Source: Fuscovulum sp. (lineage in GTDB: Bacteria > Pseudomonadota > Alphaproteobacteria > Rhodobacterales > Rhodobacteraceae). Taken from it: a stretch of DNA of 64,000 bases. Of the stretch, positions 63,228-64,000 are shown in pieces. The translations under genes and the position numbers were made by a program. Position 1 is the first letter of the stretch. Each line of letters opens with the position of its first letter. The stretch is taken from contig CP136571.1 in NCBI GenBank assembly GCA_035192965.1, positions 2,438,501-2,502,500 on the forward strand, in the 5' to 3' direction. The notes below the pieces were generated by a model. It made no database searches. It was given only the letters and a program-made list of their open reading frames with translations, and was not told the DNA's origin.

Positions 63228-64000
63228 TCAGACCTTGTAGGAAGCAGGGCGGGGGGCCGGTCCTGTGGACTGACCGATGATCAATTCCGCCTCGAGCAGG
63301 CGATGTTCGGGGCCGCCGCCGGGATTGGCGATGATGCCCAGCAGCATTTCGGCGGCGATCCGGCCGGCATCGCGGACCGACGACCGGGTGGCGGTGAAGA
63401 TCGGCACGTCGCCGCCGTTCTTCATGTAGGACAGATCGTCGTCATGGATGATCACGGATATGTCGCGGCCCATCTTCAGGCCGCGTTCTTCGATCGCGCG
63501 GCGCACGCCCATGCCCGAGATCATGGAGGCGACGAGAAAGGCGGTGGGCGGCGCGGGCAGGTCCAGCATGGCAGAGGCGGCGCGGTAACCCGAGACTTCG
63601 GTCATCTCATCCGAAGACATGAGGGTTGCGTCGAGGGGAAGATTGCGCGCGGCGAGGGCATCGGTGTAACCGGTGCGGCGGCGGATGGCGAAATCCATGA
63701 ATTCGAGGCCGTTCACAAGGCCGATGCGGATATGACCCAGATCGAGCAGGAACTCGGTGGCGCGCTGAAAGGCGCGGCGGTTGTTCACATCGACCCAGGA
63801 ATAGGGAAGTTCGGTTCCTGTGGCGCGGCCATGCACAAGAAAGGGGATGCCGATTTCGTGCAGCAGGGGGATGCGGGGATCGTTCATGCGGGGGGCGTGC
63901 AGGATGACGCCGTCCGCCGTGCCGCGCGATTTAAGATCGCGGTAGGCCTGTTCTTCAGCCTCGTCCGGGACGACGGACATGATCATGTCATAGCCGTTGC
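63228..64000 (-). CDS. LacI family transcriptional regulator (N-terminal end outside the window)
   Basis: The frame is open to the right edge, so the N-terminal DNA-binding helix-turn-helix and hinge are missing. The visible 257 residues are the periplasmic-binding-protein-like effector domain (RGTADGVILHAPRMND, LGHIRIGLVNG, ASMISGMGVRRAIEERG). It is probably the regulator of the bgl-glk genes downstream. The segment AEEQAYRDLKSRGTADGVIL matches the inducer-pocket side of the AglR-like group, but the ligand is unknown. Confidence 0.9.
   Translation of the reverse strand, partial: NGYDMIMSVVPDEAEEQAYRDLKSRGTADGVILHAPRMNDPRIPLLHEIGIPFLVHGRATGTELPYSWVDVNNRRAFQRATEFLLDLGHIRIGLVNGLEFMDFAIRRRTGYTDALAARNLPLDATLMSSDEMTEVSGYRAASAMLDLPAPPTAFLVASMISGMGVRRAIEERGLKMGRDISVIIHDDDLSYMKNGGDVPIFTATRSSVRDAGRIAAEMLLGIIANPGGGPEHRLLEAELIIGQSTGPAPRPASYKV

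Noticed and set aside
1..64000. CRISPR arrays, rRNA genes, insertion sequences and prophage genes
   Set aside because: No regularly spaced repeats, no rRNA-like stretch and no transposase or phage structural gene was recognised; the only lysis genes are the holin and the degenerate muramidase.

Overview
The window is about 64 kb of high-GC chromosomal DNA from an alphaproteobacterium, most likely a member of the Rhodobacteraceae (Rhodobacter, Gemmobacter or Tabrizicola type). This rests on recognisable gene products, on conserved gene orders (bamE / DUF177 / rpmF / plsX / fabH / ihfA / merR / tRNA-Pro; argS / SPOR protein / nagZ / scpA / scpB; purL / bolA / grxD), on an alphaproteobacterial-type LexA box (GTTC-N7-GTTC) before uvrA, and on a family-typical intergenic repeat. 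I see no rRNA, CRISPR array, prophage or complete insertion sequence. The assignment is from reading alone; no database search was run.

Layout. 1-12.5 kb: end of a DUF924 gene, lpdA, a secreted HELVH protein, an MFS transporter, a rhodanese, SOS-controlled uvrA, a Crp/Fnr regulator with a DUF2892 membrane protein, mmsA with a divergent LysR regulator, a CBS-domain protein and coaD. 12.5-21.5 kb: a 53-aa DUF1127 protein, a CPA1 antiporter with a cyclic-nucleotide-binding domain, and a carbon-metabolism block with two gap genes flanking a 47-aa membrane peptide, DUF808 and DoxX proteins, and transketolase. 21.5-29.4 kb: coiled-coil protein / zapA / MliC, a ccdAB toxin-antitoxin pair, the purL-GNAT-GNAT-bolA-grxD run, and a MAPEG / YCII / ECF-sigma cassette. 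29.4-34.7 kb: a probable small RNA, a LysR regulator, murI, a decayed brnT with intact brnA, argC, ccmE, and a holin with a degenerate endolysin. 34.8-50.8 kb: argS-scpB run, dCTP deaminase, tRNA-Pro, the fatty-acid / phospholipid / IHF cluster, bamE, msrB, olsB-like, uup-like and a beta-barrel protein. 50.8-64 kb: a PLP decarboxylase, cysS with an AT-rich 3' end, cimA, methyltransferase, phytoene-synthase-like protein, a Hint-domain protein, MFS, AlkA-type glycosylase, esterase, and a glucoside operon (LacI regulator, GH1 beta-glucosidase, glucokinase) running off the right edge.

The most interesting items are: (1) a 50-bp element built of 12-bp CTGCAC units, present twice 20 kb apart (47/50 identical), each copy in the sense orientation 75-105 bp upstream of a gene (argC; the PLP decarboxylase); (2) the brnT pseudogene beside intact brnA; (3) a gene-transfer-agent-like lysis cassette whose endolysin lacks its catalytic segment; (4) cysS whose last third differs sharply in base composition and carries an extra C-terminal tail; (5) paired TGTTAGCGCTAACA-like operators in front of the gap genes; (6) a probable small RNA with a strong terminator at 29.44-29.55 kb.
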